From positions 2,356,001-2,420,000 of the forward strand of contig NZ_CBDIIJ010000002.1 of NCBI RefSeq assembly GCF_965279675.1: a stretch of DNA of 64,000 bases. The letters run 5' to 3'. The notes under the pieces are model-generated. The model was not told the DNA's origin, did no database searches, and worked only from the letters and a program-made list of their open reading frames with translations. The position numbers were made by a program, and so were the translations under genes. Shown here piece after piece: positions 8,916 to 16,445 of this stretch (its first letter is position 1; every line of letters begins with the position of its first letter). The DNA is from Mucisphaera sp965279675 (GTDB lineage: Bacteria; Planctomycetota; Phycisphaerae; Phycisphaerales; Phycisphaeraceae).

Positions 8916-9982
8916 CCCTCACCTCCCAATCTCGAAACAGCCACGGGTCGGTCATACTCGATCAGCCCCGTCCGTCGACCCCGCAACCGATTCAGCAGGT
9001 AGGTCATCCCGCCAAGTAGTTCTGGGTACTTCCCCAGCATCAGAAAGTACGCATACAACCACGACCGCCGGCCCAGCCGATGCCGGAAAGCCATGACGAT
9101 CCTGACATAAGCCAGCAGGTGAGCCAGCAGCAGCCCAACGACCAGAACCCACCAGTAGCCCCCAGCCACCAGCGACATGACGAGTCCGAGCAGGAGCATG
9201 ACCGGCATCACACCGGCCCAGAACATAAAACGCAGCACGGGACGCACCTCATGACGCTCCGGCCCGAAGCCGTGCATCGCCATCCCCTCCGCGTAGGCAT
9301 GACCGGTCCGCTTCGACCGCTTCCACCACTGCGAAAAGCGCGTGATCGCTGAATCATGCTTCGTCATCGGATCAGACAACTGCAGCACCTTCCAACCCAG
9401 GGCTCGGATGCGTATAAAAAGTTCGGCTTCTTCCCCAGCGATCAACGACGGATCAAAGCCGCCAACCTCGGCAAACACCTCGACACGCATCATCACATCC
9501 CCACCCGTCGACTTCACCTCGCCCAGCGGCCGATCCCATTCCACCTCCGCCAGATAGTTATAAATCGAAGCCTCCGGGAACAACTCCCGCCGCCGACCCG
9601 AAACCGCCGCGACCGAAGAGTGCTCGTCCAAGGCCCCCGCCGCCCGCGCGATCCAGCCCGTCTCTACCTCGCAGTCACCATCCACAAATTGCACGTAATG
9701 CAGACCCGGGTAGAGCTCGATCAGCCTCGAAAACCCCTCGTTACGACCACGCGGCATCGTGAACGGCTTCGACAAATCCAGTTCGTGCACCTCAAAGCCT
9801 ATCGACTTCGCAAACGCCACCGAGCCATCGGTCGACCCCGAATCCACATAGACCAGCCGCTCGATACGCTGGTCGGCAAGCGACTTCAAACACCGCTCCA
9901 GCCGCTCACCCTCGTTACGCCCGATCACCACCACGCCAACCGCGTCCGCAGTTTCCTTGCCTGAGTCCGTCACCTGATGCAT
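8912..9982 (-). CDS. Family 2 glycosyltransferase with C-terminal membrane helices
   Basis: The chosen ATG at 9982 lies 12 bases after the stop of the upstream membrane protein gene and gives 356 aa. The upstream part of the open frame lacks similarity and overlaps that gene. The catalytic domain starts with VGVVVIGRNEGERL, has VDSGSTDGS (46-54) and the DGD metal motif (101-103), then GGFDPSLIAGEEAELFIR typical of GT2 acceptor regions. Membrane segments follow at about 240-290. It probably transfers a sugar to a lipid-linked or growing polysaccharide at the inner membrane. It sits between the polymerase/ligase-like gene and the HAD phosphatase gene. Confidence 0.86.
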   Translation of the reverse strand: MHQVTDSGKETADAVGVVVIGRNEGERLERCLKSLADQRIERLVYVDSGSTDGSVAFAKSIGFEVHELDLSKPFTMPRGRNEGFSRLIELYPGLHYVQFVDGDCEVETGWIARAAGALDEHSSVAAVSGRRRELFPEASIYNYLAEVEWDRPLGEVKSTGGDVMMRVEVFAEVGGFDPSLIAGEEAELFIRIRALGWKVLQLSDPMTKHDSAITRFSQWWKRSKRTGHAYAEGMAMHGFGPERHEVRPVLRFMFWAGVMPVMLLLGLVMSLVAGGYWWVLVVGLLLAHLLAYVRIVMAFRHRLGRRSWLYAYFLMLGKYPELLGGMTYLLNRLRGRRTGLIEYDRPVAVSRLGGEG

Positions 9983-9993
9983 CGCTGGATCAC

Positions 9994-11319
9994 TCAAGCC
10001 CTTCGCCCCGGTTTCGGAATCAGCGTCGACACGCCGATCAGCGAGCCGAGCACCAGCGTATAGACCGGATTCACCATGGCGTTGAGAATACAGTCCACCT
10101 GGTAAAGCAGCACTACCACCGTCAGGCCCGCGAAATACGGCACCCAATCCAACTCCCATAGCTGCGATCGAACCCGACGCAGCAGCACCCAGCCCGGGTA
10201 GCTGAACGCCAGTGTGAACGCACCCAAAGACATCAGCCCGTTTGTGCCTGCGATAATGATCCAAAGACCGTCGGTTATCGTGATGTCACGGCCATCTTCG
10301 CTCCTGACGCGATTCCTGCCCCACCCCCCCCAACCGAACAGCGGACGCCGCATCGCATGCTCACTGAGCTGGTCCTCATTCGTCATCCGCGTGCTCAGTG
10401 ACCCGATCCGTTGATCGGAGAAAAAAGGATCGGCCCAGGCAACCACGGCCCCGCCCGAGACTATTCTCGGGTAGCGAACTCCGTAATACAACGCTGGCCC
10501 GAGCACGATCGCCGCCAGCAGCAGCACACGAAGCATCGGTTGTTTGAATAACAGAAGCATCATCCCTAGCGCCATCAAAATCCACGCGCCGGTCGACTTG
10601 CACAAAATGGCCGTCACGGTCATGAAGGCCGCCAGCCAGCCCATCGGGAAACCCGCCATCTGTTTGATCGCCCCGCTACGCCAAAACCACAACGCCAGCA
10701 AGGCGCTCATACACATCCACATGCCTACCATCAGCCCGTGCTGCATGAAGACCACCGGCCGCCAGCCACCCATCCGGAATGTCTGGCCGAAGCTGTGCTG
10801 ATGAAAGCCGTAAACCATCGTGTGCAGCTGTGGGCTCATCCGGATCTCGTACAGACACAACGGCACGTAGATCAGCCCGCCGATCACCAGCCCCCGGGCC
10901 AGTTCCTTCATCCCCTCCGTGCTGCTGAAGTAGGCCCGCCCGATCAGATAGGGCAGCCCCCAGGTCACAATCTGGCTGATGGTCGCCGACATCCCGTCGT
11001 ATGGGCCCAGACCGTTCGTGACCGAGGACACAAAAGGCGACAGGCAGAACACCACAAACGGCAGGTCCACCCATCGGGGCTTGAGCCGAAGCATCGTGTC
11101 CGGGTCAAACAGCAGCGAACCCAGCAGAATCCCCATGCACGTCGCCGACATCTTCGTGTAATCAGGCAGCCCCGGCAGCGGATAACCCGTCATGGGCAGC
11201 ATCAGCCAGCCCAATAAAATCGCCCACACCACAGCCCGCCGAGCGGGCAGGGTCACAAACAGGACCAGCACCGCCGGGATCCAGGCGATCATCACAACCT
11301 GAGCAATCGCATTGCCCAT
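9994..11319 (-). CDS. O-antigen ligase/polymerase-like membrane protein
   Basis: This 441-aa integral membrane protein has about ten hydrophobic segments and one larger hydrophilic loop near residues 285-345 (SDQRIGSLSTRM ... HAMRRPLFGWGGWGR). That arrangement, with conserved Arg, His and GxG residues, is typical of the Wzy/WaaL/RfaL family (O-antigen ligase, exopolysaccharide polymerase). It would join or polymerise polysaccharide repeat units on the periplasmic side. It starts at an ATG at 11319 with a clear AGGAGG site a few bases upstream. As first gene it probably sets the promoter position for the whole five-gene operon. Family assignment rests on topology and the loop, not on a firm motif. 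Confidence 0.75.
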   Translation of the reverse strand: MGNAIAQVVMIAWIPAVLVLFVTLPARRAVVWAILLGWLMLPMTGYPLPGLPDYTKMSATCMGILLGSLLFDPDTMLRLKPRWVDLPFVVFCLSPFVSSVTNGLGPYDGMSATISQIVTWGLPYLIGRAYFSSTEGMKELARGLVIGGLIYVPLCLYEIRMSPQLHTMVYGFHQHSFGQTFRMGGWRPVVFMQHGLMVGMWMCMSALLALWFWRSGAIKQMAGFPMGWLAAFMTVTAILCKSTGAWILMALGMMLLLFKQPMLRVLLLAAIVLGPALYYGVRYPRIVSGGAVVAWADPFFSDQRIGSLSTRMTNEDQLSEHAMRRPLFGWGGWGRNRVRSEDGRDITITDGLWIIIAGTNGLMSLGAFTLAFSYPGWVLLRRVRSQLWELDWVPYFAGLTVVVLLYQVDCILNAMVNPVYTLVLGSLIGVSTLIPKPGRRA

Positions 11320-11395
11320 AGGCCTCCTATCGTCTACTCAGACAAACAATCACGCATCAGGAGGCTCCAGCGCCCAAAACATCACCTTTGTCCGA

Positions 11396-11401
11396 TACAA
11401 T
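11396..11401 (+). promoter_or_regulatory. Candidate -10 element of tRNA-Lys
   Basis: TACAAT lies 16 bases before the first base of the tRNA. No convincing -35 hexamer was found at the usual distance, so this is a weak call. Confidence 0.35.
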
Positions 11402-11417
11402 TCCCGCCCACACCCCC

Positions 11418-11490
11418 GACCGGGTAGCTCAGTCGGTAGAGCATCGGCCTTTTAAGCCGCTGGTCCTGGGTTCGAGTCCCAGCCCGGTCA
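11418..11490 (+). tRNA. tRNA-Lys (anticodon TTT)
   Basis: A full cloverleaf of 73 bases can be folded by eye. The acceptor stem is GACCGGG/CCCGGTC with discriminator A, the D-arm GCTC/GAGC, and the anticodon loop CTTTTAA with TTT at positions 34-36. The T-arm is CTGGG-TTCGAGT-CCCAG. The top pair of the anticodon stem is a T-C mismatch, and the other four pairs are intact. The 3' CCA is not encoded. Confidence 0.96.
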
Positions 11491-11549
11491 TTTAGCCCCA
11501 GACACCTATCACCTACGCTCACCAGGCACCCGGAGATCGCCTCCCGATC

Positions 11550-12566
11550 ATGCAACTGCGGATTCACCCCCTCGATCTCCCCCTCCGACATCCCTTCCGC
11601 GTCGCCCATGGCGTCCGCTCCGAACAACACAACCTCGTCGTCGAACTCATCGACGGCCCCTTCCATGGCTACGGCGAAGCCGCTGCCATCCCCTACTACA
11701 ACGTCTCCCAGCAATCGATGACCCAGACCCTCGAACGCTGCCGGGAACAGATCGAATCAACCCCCTGGCAGACCCCCGAGCAGCTCTGGCAGGCCCTCCG
11801 GCCGGCCTTTGGAGAGGACCGTTTCGCTCTCGCCGCCGTGGACGAGGCCGCCCACGATCTCTGGGGAAAACGCCTCGGCAAGCCCGTGCACCAGTTGTGG
11901 GGGCTCGATCCCGCCAACATCCCCGTGACCGACTACACCATCGGCATCGACACCATCCCGAAGATGGTCGCCAAGATGAAAGAGTTCGACGGCTGGCCGG
12001 TCTACAAAATCAAGCTCGGTACCGACGACGACCTCGCCATCGTCCGCGAACTCCGGCAGCACACCGAGGCCACCTTCCGCATCGACGCCAACACCGCATG
12101 GACCGCCGAGCAGACCATCGACCTCTCGGGACCGCTCAAGGAACTGGGCGTCGAGTTCCTCGAACAACCCCTCAAAGCCGACGACTGGGACGGCATGGAA
12201 CGCGTCTACGCCGAATCAGCCCTGCCCGTCATCGCCGACGAGAGCTGCATCGTCGAAGACGACGTCGACCGCTGCGCCCCCTGTTTCCATGGCGTTAACG
12301 TCAAGCTGCTCAAAGCCGGCGGGATGACCCCTGCCAAACGTATGCTCGACCGAGCCCGCCAGCTGGGACTCAAAACCATGGTCGGCTGCATGACCGAAAC
12401 CTCGGTCGGCATCGCCGCCATCGCCCAACTCCTCCCACTGCTCGACTACGTCGATATGGACGGCGCCCTTCTGCTGGGAGAAGACCCCGCCGAAGCCGCC
12501 ACCATCGAGCGTGGCGTCGTCACACTCCCAAACCGCGCCGGCAATGGCGTTCTCTGGAAACGTTGA
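11550..12566 (+). CDS. Dipeptide epimerase (enolase superfamily)
   Basis: The 338-aa protein belongs to the muconate-lactonizing/L-Ala-D/L-Glu epimerase branch of the enolase superfamily, which inverts the alpha carbon of a dipeptide, often during murein peptide recycling. The catalytic lysine pair is in KIKLG (K153 and K155). The magnesium ligands are in DANTAW (D179), FLEQP (E205) and DES (D230). The second lysine is in KLLKAGG (K252/K255), and DMDGALLL near the C-terminus is the dipeptide-contacting segment typical of this group. It stands alone after tRNA-Lys and is convergent with the oxidoreductase gene. The exact dipeptide cannot be predicted. Confidence 0.9.
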   Translation: MQLRIHPLDLPLRHPFRVAHGVRSEQHNLVVELIDGPFHGYGEAAAIPYYNVSQQSMTQTLERCREQIESTPWQTPEQLWQALRPAFGEDRFALAAVDEAAHDLWGKRLGKPVHQLWGLDPANIPVTDYTIGIDTIPKMVAKMKEFDGWPVYKIKLGTDDDLAIVRELRQHTEATFRIDANTAWTAEQTIDLSGPLKELGVEFLEQPLKADDWDGMERVYAESALPVIADESCIVEDDVDRCAPCFHGVNVKLLKAGGMTPAKRMLDRARQLGLKTMVGCMTETSVGIAAIAQLLPLLDYVDMDGALLLGEDPAEAATIERGVVTLPNRAGNGVLWKR

Positions 12567-12581
12567 CCGGGCCCGAGAGCA

Positions 12582-13658
12582 TCAACCGATGCTGACCTCG
12601 ACCCCGCCACTCTCCGCCGAACGATAAACACCATCCAGCATCTGCTGAACCATCAGCCCGTGCTCAGCCGGCGCCATCGTCTCCGCACCCTTGCTCACGT
12701 GATCCACAAAATCACGCAGCTTCAGATCGAAGTACTCCGGGAAGCTCACACTCTTGATCCAACCCGGCTTGATATCGAGCATATGGCCATGATCGTCGGT
12801 ACGGATCACCGGCTGATCCCACGTCGCACCACCCTTGGTACCCATGATCTCGAAGTCCAGCTTGTCCTCGGTGTGCGCCGCGAAGCTAGCCTCAATGTGA
12901 ATGGTCGCACGATTCTCAAAACGGATCGTACCCACCGCGATGTCTTCCACCGTGTAGGTCTGGTAGTCCCAGCTGCCCCACGGCACGTGGATCTTGTCCG
13001 AAGGCTGATCGCCGATGTACGTCCGGCACATCCCCGTCGCCGCCACCGGCTTAGGCGAACCCATGACGTAATGACACTGCTCGAGCATGTGCACCCCGAT
13101 GTCGATCATCGGCCCGCCACCCTGCAGGTCCTTCCGCCCAAACACGCCCCAGTTCGGAATCCCACGCCGACGCATCGCCTGAACCCGCCCGAAGAAAAGG
13201 TCGCCCATCACCCCATCATCCACCGCCCGCTTGAGATACTGCGTCCGCGGATCAAAACGGAACTGGAAGCCGATCACCAGCTTCTTACCCGATGCGTTCG
13301 CCGCATCGATCATCTCCTGAGCCTGCTCCGCCGTCATCGCCATCGGCTTTTCAACAATGACATGCGCGCCCGCCTTGCTCGCCGCAATCGCGTTCGGAGC
13401 ATGCAGCCCATTAGGCGTGCAGATGCTCACCGCGTCCGGCTGAACCTTCGCCAGCATCTCCTCGTAATCGGTAAAGCAGCCCGTTACCGGGATGTCATAA
13501 TCCTTGGCCCGCTGAGCCATCGTCTTCTCGCTGATGTCCGCCAGAGCAACGAGTTCAACCTCGTCCTCCATCTTTTTCAGAGCATCCAGATGACGAACGG
13601 CAATCCCGCCAGCGCCAATAATCGCAAACCGCAGCTTCTTTTCGCCCGATGAGGACAT
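12582..13658 (-). CDS. Gfo/Idh/MocA-family NAD(P)-dependent oxidoreductase
   Basis: The protein (358 aa from the ATG at 13658) has the N-terminal Rossmann motif IGAGGIA near residues 14-20 and the family hallmark EKP in VIVEKPMAMT (near 105). The C-terminal alpha/beta domain contains GGGPMIDIGVHMLEQ, where Asp and His are typical substrate-site residues. These enzymes oxidise or reduce sugars and inositols, and the substrate here is unknown. The start was chosen for the GGAG site nine bases upstream; an in-frame ATG ten codons earlier lacks one. The gene is convergent with the epimerase and divergent from the VWA operon. Confidence 0.9.
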   Translation of the reverse strand: MSSSGEKKLRFAIIGAGGIAVRHLDALKKMEDEVELVALADISEKTMAQRAKDYDIPVTGCFTDYEEMLAKVQPDAVSICTPNGLHAPNAIAASKAGAHVIVEKPMAMTAEQAQEMIDAANASGKKLVIGFQFRFDPRTQYLKRAVDDGVMGDLFFGRVQAMRRRGIPNWGVFGRKDLQGGGPMIDIGVHMLEQCHYVMGSPKPVAATGMCRTYIGDQPSDKIHVPWGSWDYQTYTVEDIAVGTIRFENRATIHIEASFAAHTEDKLDFEIMGTKGGATWDQPVIRTDDHGHMLDIKPGWIKSVSFPEYFDLKLRDFVDHVSKGAETMAPAEHGLMVQQMLDGVYRSAESGGVEVSIG

Positions 13659-13765
13659 AACAAATATCTCCAACCCTTCGATCCGCATCGACCTCAGGGT
13701 CGCGAAGTATCGGGCTCACCGGCTCTCACTGCAAGCCAAGCCCCGCTGACGCACAATAACACCCG

Positions 13766-14701
13766 ATGAGCACGTCCTCTCCTGCCACCGCCAGCACCCG
13801 ACTCCGCAGGGCCATCGAACCCTGGGCCATCTCCGCCGCCGTCCACGGCATCCTCGCCCTGGCCCTGGTCTATCTCATCCAGATCGCCCCCCTCGACCCC
13901 GAAATCCCCACCACCACCGCCGAACCCGCCGAAACCGTCGTCATGCTCGCACCCGCCCCAGCGCCCCTCGACGCCCCGCCCATCACCGCCGAACTGACCG
14001 AAAGCCTCGGCACCCCACTCTCCGACAGCATGGCCCTTGCCGTCGCCCCGGGACCTGCACCCGGCGCCGTCGCCGCGCCCGGACTCTCCGCCGCCAGCAT
14101 GACCCCGCCCAGCCTCGGCTCACCCGACCTCCTCGGCTCGGCCAACCCCGGAGCCGCCTCCTTCTTCGGCATCGCCGCGCGATCTAGCAAAGTCGCCTAC
14201 GTCGTCGACGCCTCCGGCTCCTCCGCCGCCGACCTCCCCCAGATCCTCGCCGAACTCCGAAACGCCATCTCCGGCCTCGACCCCAGCCAGTCCTTCACCG
14301 TGCTCATCTTCGCCAGCCGCGGCCTCGTCGAAGCACCTCCCGAAGGACTTAAGCCCGCCGACCCCGCCACCACCGCACGCATCCGCGCCTGGCTCACCAA
14401 CGACACCGCCGCCATCCGCCCAGGCGGCCGCTCCGACCCCATCCCCGCCTTCGAACGCGCCCTAAACCTTGGCGTCGAAGAAATCCTATTCCTCTCCGAC
14501 GGTCTCGCCGGCTCCATCGGTGCCGAACAGATCCTGCCCCGCGTCGCCGCCGCCAACAACGGCCGCGCCGTCATCCACACCATCCACCTCCGACCCCAAC
14601 CCGAGGACGAAGGCCCCAACTCGATCATGGCCCGCATCGCCGCCGCCCACAACGGCAACTACCGCATCGTCCAACCCGATCCCGAACCCCTCTTCCCCTA
14701 A
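13766..14701 (+). CDS. TonB-like N-terminal helix fused to a von Willebrand A domain
   Basis: The 311-aa protein begins with basic residues and one membrane helix (about 20-41). Within the helix is SAAVH: Ser23 and His27 match the SxxxH spacing that couples TonB and TolA to ExbB/ExbD motors. A Pro/Ala-rich linker follows (about 45-130). The rest is a VWA domain starting near 142, with an intact MIDAS DxSxS (D148, S150, S152) and FLSDG later. It is the first gene of an operon with ExbB, two ExbD and a large exported protein. It may be the moving rod of a proton-driven motor whose working end is a VWA domain instead of the TonB C-terminal domain. That function is inferred. Confidence 0.8.
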   Translation: MSTSSPATASTRLRRAIEPWAISAAVHGILALALVYLIQIAPLDPEIPTTTAEPAETVVMLAPAPAPLDAPPITAELTESLGTPLSDSMALAVAPGPAPGAVAAPGLSAASMTPPSLGSPDLLGSANPGAASFFGIAARSSKVAYVVDASGSSAADLPQILAELRNAISGLDPSQSFTVLIFASRGLVEAPPEGLKPADPATTARIRAWLTNDTAAIRPGGRSDPIPAFERALNLGVEEILFLSDGLAGSIGAEQILPRVAAANNGRAVIHTIHLRPQPEDEGPNSIMARIAAAHNGNYRIVQPDPEPLFP

Positions 14702-14757
14702 GGCCACACAACCGCCGTTAACATCCGAGTGCCCAACGCCTCAGGAGACCGTTCAGC

Positions 14758-15459
14758 ATGACCCATCCGCTCGTGACACTCATCGCCCAGGCAGAACAGG
14801 CCGAACCCGGCTCGGGCGTCACCATGTTTTTCATTGCAGGCGACAGCTTCGGCCAGGTCATCCTCGCCATCCTCTGGCTCATGTCCTTCACCGGCGTCGC
14901 CATCGCTATATGGTCCTGGACCCGTGCCCGATCCGAACTACAGATCCCCCGCAACGCCGACAGCCTCCTACTAGCACCCGCCCGCCGAGGTGACGCCCGC
15001 GAAGCAAGATCCGCCGCACAGAGCCTCAAAGGCGTCTTCGGCCGCCTCACCCGTGCCGTCACCACCGCGCCCGATGGCGAAGCCGCTCGCCACGCCGCCG
15101 ACGAAGCCGCAGCCATCGAGTGGCAACGCCTCTCAAAACCCGCCGAACTCATCGCCCTCATGGGACAGGTCGCCCCCATGGTCGGCCTCTTCGGCACCGT
15201 CTACGGCATGATCCGAGCCTTCGTCGCCCTGGTCGAATCCGGACCCGCAGGCGGCGGCGATCTCAAGCTCGCCGCCGGCATCTCCACCGCCCTTGTCACC
15301 ACCTTCTGGGGACTGGTCGTCGCCATCCCCGCCTCGATCATCGCCCAGATCCTCCTCTCCTCGATCGAACAGAAACTCTCCGAAGCCCTCGCCATGGCCC
15401 AGCGCCTCTCCGGCCTCCTTCAGGCCGGCGGCGAAACCGACACCACCACCCAGGCCTAA
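14758..15459 (+). CDS. MotA/TolQ/ExbB-family proton channel subunit
   Basis: The 233-aa inner-membrane protein has an N-terminal helix (about 25-50, LAILWLMSFTGVAIAIWSW) and two later helices (about 134-160 and 175-200). The signature region APMVGLFGTVYGMIRAF, followed by ISTALVTTFWGLVVAIPA, is diagnostic for ExbB/TolQ. Together with ExbD/TolR proteins it forms a proton channel that powers movement in the periplasm. A CAGGAGA site precedes the ATG by about ten bases. It lies between the VWA gene and two ExbD genes. Confidence 0.92.
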   Translation: MTHPLVTLIAQAEQAEPGSGVTMFFIAGDSFGQVILAILWLMSFTGVAIAIWSWTRARSELQIPRNADSLLLAPARRGDAREARSAAQSLKGVFGRLTRAVTTAPDGEAARHAADEAAAIEWQRLSKPAELIALMGQVAPMVGLFGTVYGMIRAFVALVESGPAGGGDLKLAAGISTALVTTFWGLVVAIPASIIAQILLSSIEQKLSEALAMAQRLSGLLQAGGETDTTTQA

Positions 15460-15486
15460 CCCCGCCCGCATCCGAGGACGCCACGC

Positions 15487-15972
15487 ATGAGCGGTTTCAA
15501 CCGCCATTTCGACCGCAAGCCCCTCTCCCTGCCGCTCACGCCGCTGGTCGATGTCGTCTTCCTGCTCATCGTCTTTCTCATGCTCGTCGGCACCCGCTTC
15601 GAAACCGGCGCCGATGCCGCCCGCCTCCCCGAACTCGAACTCACCGCCCAGCCCGACTTCCAGCCGCCCGAGCAGTACGTCATCGATGCCTACGCCGGTG
15701 CCGACCCGTTTGATACCGCCCAGGCCACCCTCCGCTACCAGTCGCTCGAAGCATCCTTCGACAACGCCGCCGAGATCGCCGCCGCCGTCGCCGCAGACCG
15801 ATCCCGCACACCAGGCGTCCCCGTCCTCCTCCGCGCCGATGCCGACCTGCCCATGGCCACCGCACGCACACTGCTCAACACCCTCCGCGAAAGCGGCATC
15901 GAAGCCATCCGCGTCGCCGCCACCCGGCCACGTACGGAGGCCAATGCAACGACGGCAGGGGGGCAACCATGA
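15487..15972 (+). CDS. ExbD/TolR-family protein 1
   Basis: This 161-aa protein has one N-terminal membrane helix with the motif LTPLVDVVFLLIVFLML. Its aspartate is the proton-carrying residue known from ExbD Asp25 and TolR Asp23. A periplasmic domain follows, ending with RADADLPMATARTLLNTLRE, as expected for the ExbD/TolR peptidoglycan-facing fold. A GAGGACG sequence lies before the start. Its stop overlaps the start of the second ExbD by four bases (ATGA), so the two subunits are made together, possibly as a heterodimer. Confidence 0.92.
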   Translation: MSGFNRHFDRKPLSLPLTPLVDVVFLLIVFLMLVGTRFETGADAARLPELELTAQPDFQPPEQYVIDAYAGADPFDTAQATLRYQSLEASFDNAAEIAAAVAADRSRTPGVPVLLRADADLPMATARTLLNTLRESGIEAIRVAATRPRTEANATTAGGQP

Positions 15973-16445
15973 AGCACCGCACCACCCGCTTCAGCAAACC
16001 CCGCTCCGGCATCACCGCGCTGCCCGTCGCACTGGTCGACATCGTCTTCCTTCTGCTGATCTACTTCGTCGTCGCCCTAGACATCACCCCCGACCGCGCC
16101 GAACTCGACGTACCCATCCCCTCCTCCGATCCCGCCGCCGCCACGCCCGAACGGCTCCCGGTCCAGCCCGTGCGCATCACCGTCGTCGCCACAGCCGACG
16201 GCTGGGGCGCCAGCGTCCCAGGCCGCCTTGGCTTTGTCACCGATCTCGAAACCTTCCAAACCTCCGTCGAGCGCCTCGTCTTCAACCCCAACGGCTCCTC
16301 CGGGCCCGGCTACATCATGCCCACCGACCCTGTCCTGCTCAGCCTCAGCGACGGCCTACCCTGGGGGCTCGCCGTCAACCTCGCTGACGCCGCCAGACTC
16401 GCAGGCCTACGCGCCGTCGCTCTCGATCCGGAGCCACAGCCGTGA
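15969..16445 (+). CDS. ExbD/TolR-family protein 2
   Basis: This 158-aa paralogue of the preceding gene has the same layout. Its membrane helix includes LPVALVDIVFLLLIYFVV with the conserved aspartate, and a periplasmic domain of about 115 residues follows. Sequence identity between the two copies is low outside the helix, so they probably have distinct roles. The start overlaps the stop of ExbD 1, and its own stop overlaps the GTG start of the 856-aa protein (GTGA). Confidence 0.9.
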   Translation: MKHRTTRFSKPRSGITALPVALVDIVFLLLIYFVVALDITPDRAELDVPIPSSDPAAATPERLPVQPVRITVVATADGWGASVPGRLGFVTDLETFQTSVERLVFNPNGSSGPGYIMPTDPVLLSLSDGLPWGLAVNLADAARLAGLRAVALDPEPQP

